Assembly: GCF_042680685.1 (NCBI RefSeq)
Contig: NZ_JBHUEA010000005.1
Coordinates: 1-64,000 of the forward strand
DNA from: Amnibacterium endophyticum
GTDB lineage: Bacteria > Actinomycetota > Actinomycetes > Actinomycetales > Microbacteriaceae
Direction of reading: 5' to 3'
DNA length: 64,000 bases
In this document: one piece after another, positions 16,228-24,320 of the stretch
Position numbering within the stretch: position 1 is the first letter of the stretch
How the letters are laid out: each line of letters begins with the position of its first letter
Translations under genes and position numbers: made by a program
Notes under the pieces: generated by a model
Database searches by the model: none
What the model saw: only the letters and a program-made list of their open reading frames with translations
What the model was told of the DNA's origin: nothing

Positions 16228-17389
16228 GCGACGCACCGCGCTGCTCGCCCACCCCGGAGCGGAGCTGTACGGCTCCGACCGGATGCTGCTCGAGACCGTC
16301 GCCGGCCTCGTGGAGCACGGCTGGCGGGTCGTGCTCGCCGTGCCGAACGACGGTCCGCTCGTCGCGGAGGCGCAGCTGCTCGGCGCCGACGTGGTCTTCG
16401 TCGACGTGCCCGTGCTGCGCAAGAGCCTGCTCAGGCCGACCGCGCTCGCCGGCACGGCGCTCTCCTCCCTCGCCGGTGCCGTGCGCATCGCGCGGCTGCT
16501 GCGCGACGTCGAGCCGACCGTCGTCTACGTCTCGACCCTGACCCTGCCGCTCTGGGTCGCGGTCGCCCGCGCCCGTCGCATCCCCGTCCTCTGCCACGTG
16601 CACGAGAGCGAGCGCCGCGCGAACCGCCTGCTGCGGGAGGCGCTCGCCTGGCCGCTGCTGCTCGCCGACCGCGTCGTCGTGAACAGCGCGTTCAGCCGTG
16701 ACGGCCTGCTCGAGGTCGCCCCGGGCCTGACCCGCCGTTCCACCGTCGTCTACAACGGCGTCGCAGGACCGACCGAGGTCGTGCCCGCCCGTCACGAGAT
16801 CGACGGGCCGCTGCGGATCGTCTACGTGGGCCGGCTGTCGCCCCGCAAGGGCCCCGACGTCGTCGTCGACGCGCTCGCGCAGCTCGTCGCGGCAGGGGTC
16901 GACGCCCGCCTCGAGCTGGTCGGCGGCGTCTACAGCGGCTACGAGTGGTACGAGCGCGACCTGCACGAGCAGGTCGAGCGCCTCGGCCTCGGCGACCGCG
17001 TCGTCTTCACCGGTTTCCGCCCGTCGATCTGGAGCGCGCTGGCGCGCGCCGATGCGGGCGTCGTGCCCTCCCGTGAGGAGGAACCGTTCGGCAACACCGC
17101 GGTGGAGGCGGTGCTCGCCGGACGTCCGATCGTCGTCAGTGCGATCGGCGGCCTGGCGGAGGCGATCGACGGGTTCGCCTCCGCCCTGCCCGTCGAGCCC
17201 GACGACCCGGCCGCGCTCGCCGCGGCGCTGACTCGGATCGCGAACGACTGGCCCGGGTTCCGGGACGACGCCGCTCGGCTCGCACCGGTCGCGGCCGCCC
17301 GCTTCGCACCCGAGCGCTACCGACGCGAGATCGCCGGTGCGATCGCCGCCGTCGCCCACGTGCCCGCCGACGAGCCGGTGCTCGCATGA
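16220..17389 (+). CDS. GT4-type glycosyltransferase
   Basis: This 389-aa GT-B enzyme has an N-terminal acceptor domain (LLAHPGAELYGSDRMLLETV, CHVHESERRANRLLREAL) and a GT4 donor domain: IVYVGRLSPRKGPDVVVDAL (about 197-216), VVFTGFRPSIWSALARADAG, then the E-x7-E region REEEPFGNTAVEAVLAGRPI. It adds a sugar to a lipid-linked intermediate on the cytoplasmic face; specificity is unknown. GTG 16220 lies within the last codons of the preceding gene, and its own stop overlaps the next ATG (ATGA), so all three genes are coupled. Confidence 0.92.
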   Translation: MAERRTALLAHPGAELYGSDRMLLETVAGLVEHGWRVVLAVPNDGPLVAEAQLLGADVVFVDVPVLRKSLLRPTALAGTALSSLAGAVRIARLLRDVEPTVVYVSTLTLPLWVAVARARRIPVLCHVHESERRANRLLREALAWPLLLADRVVVNSAFSRDGLLEVAPGLTRRSTVVYNGVAGPTEVVPARHEIDGPLRIVYVGRLSPRKGPDVVVDALAQLVAAGVDARLELVGGVYSGYEWYERDLHEQVERLGLGDRVVFTGFRPSIWSALARADAGVVPSREEEPFGNTAVEAVLAGRPIVVSAIGGLAEAIDGFASALPVEPDDPAALAAALTRIANDWPGFRDDAARLAPVAAARFAPERYRREIAGAIAAVAHVPADEPVLA

Positions 17390-17916
17390 CCCGCGGACCG
17401 CGCATCGGCGCTGAACCCACGGTGCCGACGCTCCGCGTCGGCGCTGCGCCCACGGCACCGACGCTCCGCGTCGGATACGCCGCCGGGGCGTTCGACCTGT
17501 TCCACATCGGGCACCTGAACCTGCTGCGCCATGCCAGGAGCGAGTGCGACCACCTGATCGCCGGCGTGGTCAGCGACGAGATGCTGCGCGAGGTGAAGGG
17601 CATCGAGCCCGTCGTGCCGCACGCGGAGCGGATGGAGATCGTTCGCTCGATCACCTACGTCGACGACGTGTGGCCGGAGACGCTGCCGGACAAGCTCGAC
17701 ACGTGGCGGCAGGTCGGCTTCACCCACTTCTTCAAGGGCGACGACTGGCGCGGCACCGAGAAGGGCCTGCGCCTCGAGGCGGAGTTCGCGAAGGTCGGCG
17801 TCGAGGTCGTCTACTTCCCGTACACCGCGTCGACCTCGTCGACGGTGCTGCGTCGCGCGCTAGCCTCCCTGGACAGGGGCGCTCGTGTGGAGGCGGAGCG
17901 CCACTCCCCCGCCTGA
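17386..17916 (+). CDS. TagD-like cytidylyltransferase (glycerol-3-phosphate cytidylyltransferase family)
   Basis: This 176-aa nucleotidyltransferase has YAAGAFDLFHIGHLNLLRHA (about 27-46), including the H-x-G-H signature, a conserved GVVSDEMLREVKGIEPVVPH and a C-terminal YTASTSSTVLRR similar to the R-x-x-S-T-S-x-I-x-x-R motif. The family makes CDP-glycerol or related CDP-alcohols from a phosphorylated alcohol and CTP. A TagF-like polymerase at 25.6 kb is a plausible consumer. The first 25 or so residues (TLRVGAAPTAPTLRVG) are encoded by two copies of a 33-bp palindromic repeat and are not part of the catalytic fold. The ATG overlaps the previous stop, so the extension is probably translated. 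Confidence 0.88.
   Translation: MTRGPRIGAEPTVPTLRVGAAPTAPTLRVGYAAGAFDLFHIGHLNLLRHARSECDHLIAGVVSDEMLREVKGIEPVVPHAERMEIVRSITYVDDVWPETLPDKLDTWRQVGFTHFFKGDDWRGTEKGLRLEAEFAKVGVEVVYFPYTASTSSTVLRRALASLDRGARVEAERHSPA
17425..17474. repeat. two 17-bp hairpin repeats, 33 bp apart, inside the cytidylyltransferase 5' coding region
   Basis: CCGACGCTCCGCGTCGG occurs at 17425-17441 and 17458-17474, each a perfect 7-bp stem with a TCC loop, within a 33-bp direct repeat. They encode the odd N-terminal extension of the enzyme. Confidence 0.85.
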
Positions 17917-17994
17917 TCCGAGTACCGCTCGGCGGCCACCGCGGCACGACCACCGCGAGCGAGGCCCATCACTCGACAGCGACACTCTGAGCAG

Positions 17995-19059
17995 ATGATC
18001 AAACGACGAGACGTCCACCGGCTCTGGAGCGCCACCCTTCCCGCACCCACGCGCACAGTGCGGCTGGAGGCGCCGGGTTCCTTCGCTCCCCTCGGTGGCA
18101 TCTCGGGCGGCGACCTCGGGGCGCAGGCGGGCGACCGAATACTCGTGCCTGCGGGGCGCTACAGCCACCTCGACCTTTACGGGCTCCACGGACGGCCGGA
18201 CGCCTGGATCTCGTTCGAAGCCGCTGACCTCGACGACCCGCCGGTCATCGACGCGCGCGAGACAATCCGCAACGGCATCGACATCCAGCAGTGCTCCTTC
18301 GTAGCGCTCTTCGGCTTCCGCATCGTCGGTGCCGTCGACGGCCGCAATCCGGACAGCTCCGGGGTCGCCGTCTTCCGGGGCTCGAAGGCTGTCCGGGTGT
18401 GGAGCTGCGACGTCAGGAACTTCCCGGGCGGGGGGATCAACTGCTTCTACACATCCGCCACCGACTGGGAAGGCACCCGACTTCCGGCTGGCGGCTGGGA
18501 CGGCGTCGACGTCGCGTTCAACCACATCTCCGGGTGCTGCAGGCGGAGCGCCTACAACACCTCCGGTATCAGCTTCTTCGGAGCGGAGCACCTGGAGGGA
18601 GCCGAGATGCCGGAGGCTTTCGGGTACCGCGCCCTCCACAACACGATCGAGGACTGCGAGTGCGACGTGCCGTACTCCATCGGTGGATTCGACTTCGTCA
18701 CCGACGGCAACGGCATCTCCGTGGACTGCCTCGCTCGCCGCAACTCGCTCACTCCAGCCCTGCCCTCGTACCGAAAACTCGGTCGCGTCGTGGGGAACCT
18801 CGTGCAGCGCAACGGCGGCCGAGGTCTGCACGTGCTCGACTCCGGGAACCTTGAGCACGAGGGGAACGTGTACATCGGAAACCTGAGAACCCTCAGTCCC
18901 GCTTTCGAGGGAGCTGCGGAGGTCGAGGTTTCTGCGTCGGTCGATGAGGCGGACGTGTCAGGCGTCGTGCATCGCAACAACGTCGTGATACCGAGATTGG
19001 GAAGGCTCGATATCGCCGGTCCCGGCCAGACAACGCATGACCTCATGGCACCCGGATAA
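17995..19059 (+). CDS. right-handed parallel beta-helix protein without signal peptide
   Basis: This 354-aa protein shows the polysaccharide-lyase-like beta-helix pattern: a GDRILVPAGRYSHLDLYG first coil, then repeated Val/Ile-rich rungs ending in Asn or Gly (CSFVALFGFRIVGAVDGRN, VWSCDVRNFPGGGINCFYTS, RVVGNLVQRNGGRGLHVLDS). There is no signal peptide or membrane segment, unlike the two other beta-helix proteins in this window, so it is cytoplasmic or exported by another route. Function is unknown; sugar-chain modification is plausible. GC content drops compared with the preceding gene, and this gene opens a lower-GC block that runs to 24.2 kb. The RBS is weak. Confidence 0.75.
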   Translation: MIKRRDVHRLWSATLPAPTRTVRLEAPGSFAPLGGISGGDLGAQAGDRILVPAGRYSHLDLYGLHGRPDAWISFEAADLDDPPVIDARETIRNGIDIQQCSFVALFGFRIVGAVDGRNPDSSGVAVFRGSKAVRVWSCDVRNFPGGGINCFYTSATDWEGTRLPAGGWDGVDVAFNHISGCCRRSAYNTSGISFFGAEHLEGAEMPEAFGYRALHNTIEDCECDVPYSIGGFDFVTDGNGISVDCLARRNSLTPALPSYRKLGRVVGNLVQRNGGRGLHVLDSGNLEHEGNVYIGNLRTLSPAFEGAAEVEVSASVDEADVSGVVHRNNVVIPRLGRLDIAGPGQTTHDLMAPG

Positions 19060-19223
19060 CGGGGGAGCAGACCATTCACTTCCTGGTCATGCGACAGAAG
19101 TTGCACTGAAGGCCCCTCACATGTTCAGATTCGTCGCAGCGCTCCTCCCCCGAGCGCCGCGCGCACCCACGCGCACTCGCTTCCGGTCACCCAGCCGGAT
19201 CGAACATGCCGGGAGGCCTATCC

Positions 19224-20249
19224 ATGCACGTCCTCGTTTCCGGTGGGGCCGGCTTCCTCGGCTCCCACCTGTGTGAGACGCTCGTAGCGCGAGGCGATTC
19301 CGTCGTCGCGGTCGACGACCTTTCGACCGGCCGGACGGAGAACCTCGCCGCGCTGAATCAGCATTCGCGCTTCCGACTCGTGGTCGCGGATGTCACCGAA
19401 CCACTCGGGCTTGACGAGCCGTTCGATGCGGTGGTCCACATGGCGAGCGCGGCCTCGCCTGCTGACTACCACCGCTTGCCGCTCGAGACTTTGCGTGTCG
19501 GAAGTCGCGGCACCGAGGTCCTCCTCGAACTCGCTCAACGCTCGAGGGCACGCTTCGTCCTCGCCTCCACAAGCGAGGTGTACGGCGATCCCGAGGTGCA
19601 TCCCCAGCGGGAGGACTACTGGGGTCATGTCAACCCGAACGGGCCCCGCAGCGTCTACGACGAGGCCAAGCGTTATGCAGAGGCCGTCACCGCGGCCTAT
19701 CGCCGCTCTCACGGGGTGAACACAGGCATCGCGCGAATCTTCAACACCTACGGGCCCCGCATGCGCGCCATCGACGGCCGCGTGGTCACGACTTTCATCG
19801 CGCAGGCGCTGAACGGCGACCCGATCACAATCTACGGGGACGGTTCGCAGACCCGGAGCTTCTGCTACGTCGACGACCTGATCCGCGGGCTGATCGCGCT
19901 GGTGGACGCCGACGTGCCCGGACCGATCAATCTGGGCAACCCGACAGAGCGCACCGTCGACAGCCTCGCGGAGCTCGTCATTGCCCTGGCACGGTCCTCA
20001 TCGCGGATCGAGTTCCACCCGCTTCCGCAGGACGACCCGACCCGACGACGTCCTGACATCACTCTTGCCCGGCAGCAGCTCGGCTGGGAGCCGCACGTGG
20101 GCATCCTCGATGGACTCGAGGCGACGGTGCGCTGGTTCGCGTCGAGACGCGACGAGGTCCGGGCTGCAGCGACGGCGATCGCCGGCGCGCAGCCGACCGG
20201 TCCGGTCCTCATCGTCGGGTCCGAGATGAACACGAACGAGGCAGCCTGA
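19224..20249 (+). CDS. NAD-dependent SDR epimerase/decarboxylase, UDP-glucuronate decarboxylase (UDP-xylose synthase)-like
   Basis: This 341-aa extended SDR has the GGAGFLGSHLCETLV Rossmann start, ASTSEVYGDPEVHPQ (the catalytic Ser/Thr region), SVYDEAKRYAEAV (Y-x3-K; the Y-D-E-A-K form is typical of UXS) and NTYGPRMRAIDGRVV. The GPRSVYDEAKR segment closely follows UDP-xylose synthases, which decarboxylate UDP-GlcA. The next gene is a UDP-glucose dehydrogenase that makes UDP-GlcA, so the pair likely yields UDP-xylose. ATG 19224 has GGGAGG 7 nt upstream and starts the nucleotide-binding fold. Its stop overlaps the next ATG by one base (TGATG). Confidence 0.85.
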   Translation: MHVLVSGGAGFLGSHLCETLVARGDSVVAVDDLSTGRTENLAALNQHSRFRLVVADVTEPLGLDEPFDAVVHMASAASPADYHRLPLETLRVGSRGTEVLLELAQRSRARFVLASTSEVYGDPEVHPQREDYWGHVNPNGPRSVYDEAKRYAEAVTAAYRRSHGVNTGIARIFNTYGPRMRAIDGRVVTTFIAQALNGDPITIYGDGSQTRSFCYVDDLIRGLIALVDADVPGPINLGNPTERTVDSLAELVIALARSSSRIEFHPLPQDDPTRRRPDITLARQQLGWEPHVGILDGLEATVRWFASRRDEVRAAATAIAGAQPTGPVLIVGSEMNTNEAA

Positions 20250-21643
20250 TGAGGATCTCGGTGTACGGGACCGGCTACCTCGGAGCGGTGCACGCCGCCG
20301 GGCTCGCGGCGATGGGTCACGAGGTCGTCGGCATGGACGTCGACCCGATGCGGATCGGACCTCTCGAGCGCGGCGAGGCGCCGTTCTTCGAGCCGGGGCT
20401 CCCGGAGCTGCTCTCGAGAGGCGTGGAGTCGGGTCGATTGCGTTTCACGACCTCGATCGATACGGCGGTCGAATTCGGGGACGTCCACTTCGTGTGCGTC
20501 GGAACTCCGCAGCTGCGCGACGGCAACGGCGCTGACCTGCGCTACGTGGAAGCGGTGGTCCGCGACATTGCGGAACGTCTCGATCGCTCCGTACTGGTCG
20601 TGGGCAAGTCGACGGTCCCCGTCGGTACCGCCCGGCAGCTCGCGGGCCTGCTTCACGACCACGCCCGCCCGGGGTTGGGGGCCCGACTCGCTTGGAACCC
20701 CGAGTTCCTCCGCGAAGGATTCGCCGTCGAGGACACGTTGCGACCGGACCGGCTGGTGTTCGGCGTCGAGGACTCGCCTTCCGAGGAGATTCTTCGAGAC
20801 CTCTATCGGCCAGTGCTTCAGACCGGCGTTCCCTGCTATGTGACCGACCTCGAGACATCTGAGCTCGTCAAGGTCGCCGCGAACTCGTTCCTCGCCATGA
20901 AGATCTCGTTCATCAACGCGATGGCCGAGGTGTGCGAGCAGGTGGACGGCGACGTCGTAACCCTCGCCGACGCGATCGGCGAGGACGCGAGGATCGGACG
21001 TCGCTTCCTGAATGCAGGAGTCGGCTTCGGTGGCGGCTGCCTCGGTAAAGACATCCGAGCGTTCCAGGCGCGCGGCGCAGAACTCGGTCTCGCCGACTCC
21101 CTCGCCTTCCTCGCCGAGGCGGATCGAGTGAACGATCGAAGGCGGGATCGCGTCGTCGACCTGGCCTCGAGTCTACTCGGCGAGCTCGCGGGCCGACGCA
21201 TCACCGTGCTGGGCGCCTCGTTCAAACCCGACAGCGACGACGTGCGGGACTCGCCCGCGCTCGCCGTCGCGCGGCGTCTCCACGCTGCGGGCGCGCAGGT
21301 GGTCGTGCACGACCCCGAGTCAATCTCCAACGCCCGGCAAGCGGCGCCTGAGCTGAGCTACGAGCACGACGTGGAGGTCGCCGCGCGCGGCGCGGATCTT
21401 GTCGTGCACCTCACCGAGTGGCGTCAGTACGGGGCCCTGGACCCGAGGGAGCTCGGTGAGGTCGTATCCCAGCGACTGCTGATCGACGGGCGCAACGCGC
21501 TCGATCGCGACGCATGGAGCGCCGCCGGTTGGACCTGTCACTCCCTCGGCCGCCCGTCGGTCGGCCCCTGGGCCGGCGTGACCAGCGCCGTCCCGTTCCC
21601 GCTGTCGGCCGCCGCCGACTCCAACAAGGAAGAAGTCGCATGA
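20249..21643 (+). CDS. ugd: UDP-glucose/GDP-mannose 6-dehydrogenase family protein, probable UDP-glucose 6-dehydrogenase
   Basis: This 464-aa enzyme oxidises UDP-glucose to UDP-glucuronate with two NAD+. It has the NAD fold (VYGTGYLGAVHAAGLAAMGH), GKSTVPVGTA, NPEFLREGFAVEDTLRPDRL, the helical linker KVAANSFLAMKISFINAMAE and the catalytic cysteine Cys264 in GVGFGGGCLGKD. The C-terminal domain carries LGASFKPDSDDVRDSPAL. All key residues are intact. It is coupled to the UXS-like gene before it and the epimerase after it (ATGA overlap). A second copy, more GC-rich, lies at 60466-61782; the two differ enough to suggest separate origins. Confidence 0.92.
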   Translation: MRISVYGTGYLGAVHAAGLAAMGHEVVGMDVDPMRIGPLERGEAPFFEPGLPELLSRGVESGRLRFTTSIDTAVEFGDVHFVCVGTPQLRDGNGADLRYVEAVVRDIAERLDRSVLVVGKSTVPVGTARQLAGLLHDHARPGLGARLAWNPEFLREGFAVEDTLRPDRLVFGVEDSPSEEILRDLYRPVLQTGVPCYVTDLETSELVKVAANSFLAMKISFINAMAEVCEQVDGDVVTLADAIGEDARIGRRFLNAGVGFGGGCLGKDIRAFQARGAELGLADSLAFLAEADRVNDRRRDRVVDLASSLLGELAGRRITVLGASFKPDSDDVRDSPALAVARRLHAAGAQVVVHDPESISNARQAAPELSYEHDVEVAARGADLVVHLTEWRQYGALDPRELGEVVSQRLLIDGRNALDRDAWSAAGWTCHSLGRPSVGPWAGVTSAVPFPLSAAADSNKEEVA

Positions 21644-22758
21644 ACATCCTCGTCACCGGCGGAGCCGGTTTCATCGGATCGCACGTCGTCGAGCTGCTGC
21701 TCGAGCAGGGCCACACCGTCCGCGTCTACGACAAGCTGGTCGGCCAGGTTCACGGCGGGAGCGGACCGCGCTACCTCCCAAACGACGTCGAATTCGTGCA
21801 GGGCGACATGAGCGATCGGGCGGCGTTGGACCATGCGCTCGCCGGCATCGATCAGGTCGTCCACCTCGCGGCCGAGGTCGGAGTGGGGCAGTCCATGTAT
21901 GAGATCCAGCGCTACGTCGATGCGAACACCGGTGGTACCGCGCTGCTGCTCGACGTCATCGTCAACGGCCCGCACAAGATCGGGAAGATCGTCGTCGCGT
22001 CGTCGATGTCGATCTACGGCGAGGGCTCCTACTCCTGTTCGGAGCACGGCGACCAGGCCCCGCGGCTGCGGACGGAGGAGCAATTGCGCGAACGCAACTG
22101 GGAGCCTGGCTGCCCGGTCTGCGGTCGAGCCCTCGCTCCCCTGCCCACCGCCGAGTCGAAGCCGCTCTTCCCGACCTCCGTGTACGCCATCTCCAAGATG
22201 GATCAGGAGCTGCTCTGCCTCAGCGTCGGCGCTGCATACGGTATCGACGTCACCGCAGTGCGGTACTTCAACGCCTACGGACCGCGGCAGGCGCTCTCCA
22301 ACCCCTACACGGGCGTCGCGGCGATCTTCTCCGGACGCCTCCTCAACGGGCAGCGTCCGATCGTGATGGAAGACGGCGAGCAGATGCGTGACTTCATCCA
22401 TGTGAAGGACGTCGCCCGGGCGACGGTGCTGGCGCTGACCGCTCCCAAGGCTGCGGGCAAGGCCGTGAACGTCGGGGTCGGAGACCCCATCTCCATCACG
22501 GAAGTCGCGCGCACCCTGGCGAAGGCGCTGGGCCGCGAGGACCTGGAGCCGGACATCACGCACCAGTACCGGGCCGGCGACATTCGCCACTGCTGGGCTG
22601 ATCCGTCGCTCGCGAAGGAGCTGCTCGACTTCGAGCCGGAGTACCGATTCCGTGACCGGGGCGTGCAGGAACTCATCGGCTGGGTGTCGCACCAGACCGC
22701 CGAGGACAACGCCGTCGCAGCCAACGACGAGCTGCGAAAGCGGGGACTCACGGTATGA
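21640..22758 (+). CDS. NAD-dependent nucleotide-sugar epimerase with cysteine-rich insert
   Basis: This 372-aa extended SDR has GGAGFIGSHVVELLLEQGH, the active-site region VVASSMSIYGEG and TSVYAISKMDQE (Y-x3-K), and a C-terminal sugar-binding region MRDFIHVKDVARAT. After the Ser motif is a roughly 40-residue insert with SCSEHGDQAPR and WEPGCPVCGRALAP, whose Cys/His pattern could bind zinc. This layout is known from dTDP-L-rhamnose 4-epimerase-like and related enzymes, but the substrate is not certain. The gene is translationally coupled on both sides (ATGA with ugd; ATGA with the next GT2) and has AAGGAAGAAG upstream. Confidence 0.85.
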   Translation: MNILVTGGAGFIGSHVVELLLEQGHTVRVYDKLVGQVHGGSGPRYLPNDVEFVQGDMSDRAALDHALAGIDQVVHLAAEVGVGQSMYEIQRYVDANTGGTALLLDVIVNGPHKIGKIVVASSMSIYGEGSYSCSEHGDQAPRLRTEEQLRERNWEPGCPVCGRALAPLPTAESKPLFPTSVYAISKMDQELLCLSVGAAYGIDVTAVRYFNAYGPRQALSNPYTGVAAIFSGRLLNGQRPIVMEDGEQMRDFIHVKDVARATVLALTAPKAAGKAVNVGVGDPISITEVARTLAKALGREDLEPDITHQYRAGDIRHCWADPSLAKELLDFEPEYRFRDRGVQELIGWVSHQTAEDNAVAANDELRKRGLTV

Positions 22759-24179
22759 CCTCGCCGATCCTGGTCTGGGCGCTCGTCGCGGTCCAGGCGT
22801 TTTATCTGACGTCGATCCTGGTCACGCTGTGGTTCTTCCTCAAGCCGGTGAACCGCGTCGATCGAACGGCTCCGCTTCCGGCGGATCCACCTCAGATCGT
22901 TCTCTTCTACCCGGTACTGAACGAGCTCGAGGAGACGATGCGCACGACCTTCATGAGCATCGCGCGTGCACCGTACCCGGCTGGTCTGGTTCGCGTGATC
23001 GGCATCCCGAACTCCAATGACAGCGGGTCGGTCCAGGCTCTGGAGCGGCTCACCACTGAGTTCGACTTCCTCGAGGTGATGCCGGTTCCGCCGACCACGC
23101 ACCCGTCCTGGAACGCCGTCTGGTCCTCTTGGGACGCCAATCCCAAAGCCTACTGGTGGCACGAGGGCCGACGTGCAGGTCAACGCGATCTCCCACCCAA
23201 GAAGACCCGGCAGCTGATTTGGGCGATGTACCAGACAGCTCCGGACAACCGGGAATCGCTGCTGTCCTACATCGATGCCGACAGCGCCGTGCCGACGGAC
23301 TACTGGCACACCGCCGCCGTCGGCATGGAGTCCTACGACGTGGTGCAGAACACGAACATCACCGGGAACCCGCTCGCGACTTGGCCGACCGCCTTCTACG
23401 CGATGGACCACATGTCTTGGGACTCGTCGCTGTACCGGCATATGACCGCTGACGGGAAGCACCCCTTCTACGTGCTCGGCAAGGGCCTGTTCTTCCGGTT
23501 CAGCGACCTGATCGAGCTCGGCGGCTTCCACCCGTGGTTGACGATCGAGGACCCGGAGGTCGGGATGCGCCTCTGGACCAACGGGCGTCGCCTTGGCGTC
23601 GTCGAATCGCCGCTGGTAGAGGAGGTGCCGGCCACTTGGGCACAAGGGGTCACGCAGCGCAAGCGATGGGTCGCGGGCTTCTTCCAGTCGCTCGCGCAGC
23701 CCTTGACCTCGATGGGGATGCGACCGCTCGACCGATTCAAGGCTCGGCTGAACTTCTTCCCGACGCTCTCTCTCGCCTTCAACCCGGTCGGCTGGATCGT
23801 CGGCATCATCGCGATCGTCGCCATGATCCGGTCGGCCGGTGCAGCCTTCCCCCTCTGGGTGGCTGTGCTCTCCGCGGTCACCTTGCTGCTCGCCGCTGTG
23901 CTCATCGTGGCCCGCTGGCTCAGTTCGTGGACGCTGCTGCGGGACGTCATGCCTTCTCGCGCGCGGCGTCTGCTGTACCTCCTCCTGGTCAATCCGGTCT
24001 TCATGCTGGGCTATTGGCTCTGGTGGACTGTGCCGATCGCGATTGGATTCGACATGTGGCGTCGCGACCGGGGCCTCGTGTGGGAGCGCACCGAGAAGCG
24101 GGACGCGAACCACCGTCTCGTACGCGAAGACCGATCGACGACGACAGTGTCGGAGGTAACGCACAGAGAAGCGGCCTGA
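22755..24179 (+). CDS. membrane-bound processive-type family 2 glycosyltransferase
   Basis: This 474-aa protein has one N-terminal membrane helix (ILVWALVAVQAFYLTSILVT), a cytoplasmic GT2 domain and three to four C-terminal helices. The GT2 signature is present as SYIDADSAVP (about 171-180), IEDPEVGMRLW (about 260-270) and TQRKRWVAGFF (Q-R-x-R-W type), which is typical of BcsA/hyaluronan-synthase-like polymerising enzymes. It may extrude a homo- or co-polymer from UDP-GlcA, UDP-xylose or the epimerised sugar made by the three preceding genes. No PilZ domain or associated periplasmic partner is visible. A hairpin follows at 24187-24218, ending this lower-GC operon. Confidence 0.88.
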   Translation: MTSPILVWALVAVQAFYLTSILVTLWFFLKPVNRVDRTAPLPADPPQIVLFYPVLNELEETMRTTFMSIARAPYPAGLVRVIGIPNSNDSGSVQALERLTTEFDFLEVMPVPPTTHPSWNAVWSSWDANPKAYWWHEGRRAGQRDLPPKKTRQLIWAMYQTAPDNRESLLSYIDADSAVPTDYWHTAAVGMESYDVVQNTNITGNPLATWPTAFYAMDHMSWDSSLYRHMTADGKHPFYVLGKGLFFRFSDLIELGGFHPWLTIEDPEVGMRLWTNGRRLGVVESPLVEEVPATWAQGVTQRKRWVAGFFQSLAQPLTSMGMRPLDRFKARLNFFPTLSLAFNPVGWIVGIIAIVAMIRSAGAAFPLWVAVLSAVTLLLAAVLIVARWLSSWTLLRDVMPSRARRLLYLLLVNPVFMLGYWLWWTVPIAIGFDMWRRDRGLVWERTEKRDANHRLVREDRSTTTVSEVTHREAA

Positions 24180-24186
24180 AGACGGT

Positions 24187-24218
24187 CATGGGTGGGTGGA
24201 TACACCCTCCTGCCCATG
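24187..24218 (+). terminator. imperfect hairpin after the sugar-nucleotide operon
   Basis: CATGGGTGGG (24187-24196) and CCTGCCCATG (24209-24218) pair with two G-T wobbles, 8 bp after the membrane GT2 stop codon. No T-run follows. Confidence 0.45.
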
Positions 24219-24307
24219 ACCTCCGCCTATAAGCGGGGCGCCGGCGCCGCCCAAGGTTTTCGAGCGCGTGCCCGGCCGGGCCTGGCCCCGGCGAGGTCCA
24301 CGCCCCC

Positions 24308-24313
24308 TACGCT
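24308..24313 (+). promoter_or_regulatory. candidate -10 of a leaderless promoter
   Basis: TACGCT is 7 bp before the ATG at 24321; there is no good RBS, in agreement with leaderless translation. Confidence 0.4.
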
Positions 24314-24320
24314 CGCTGGG

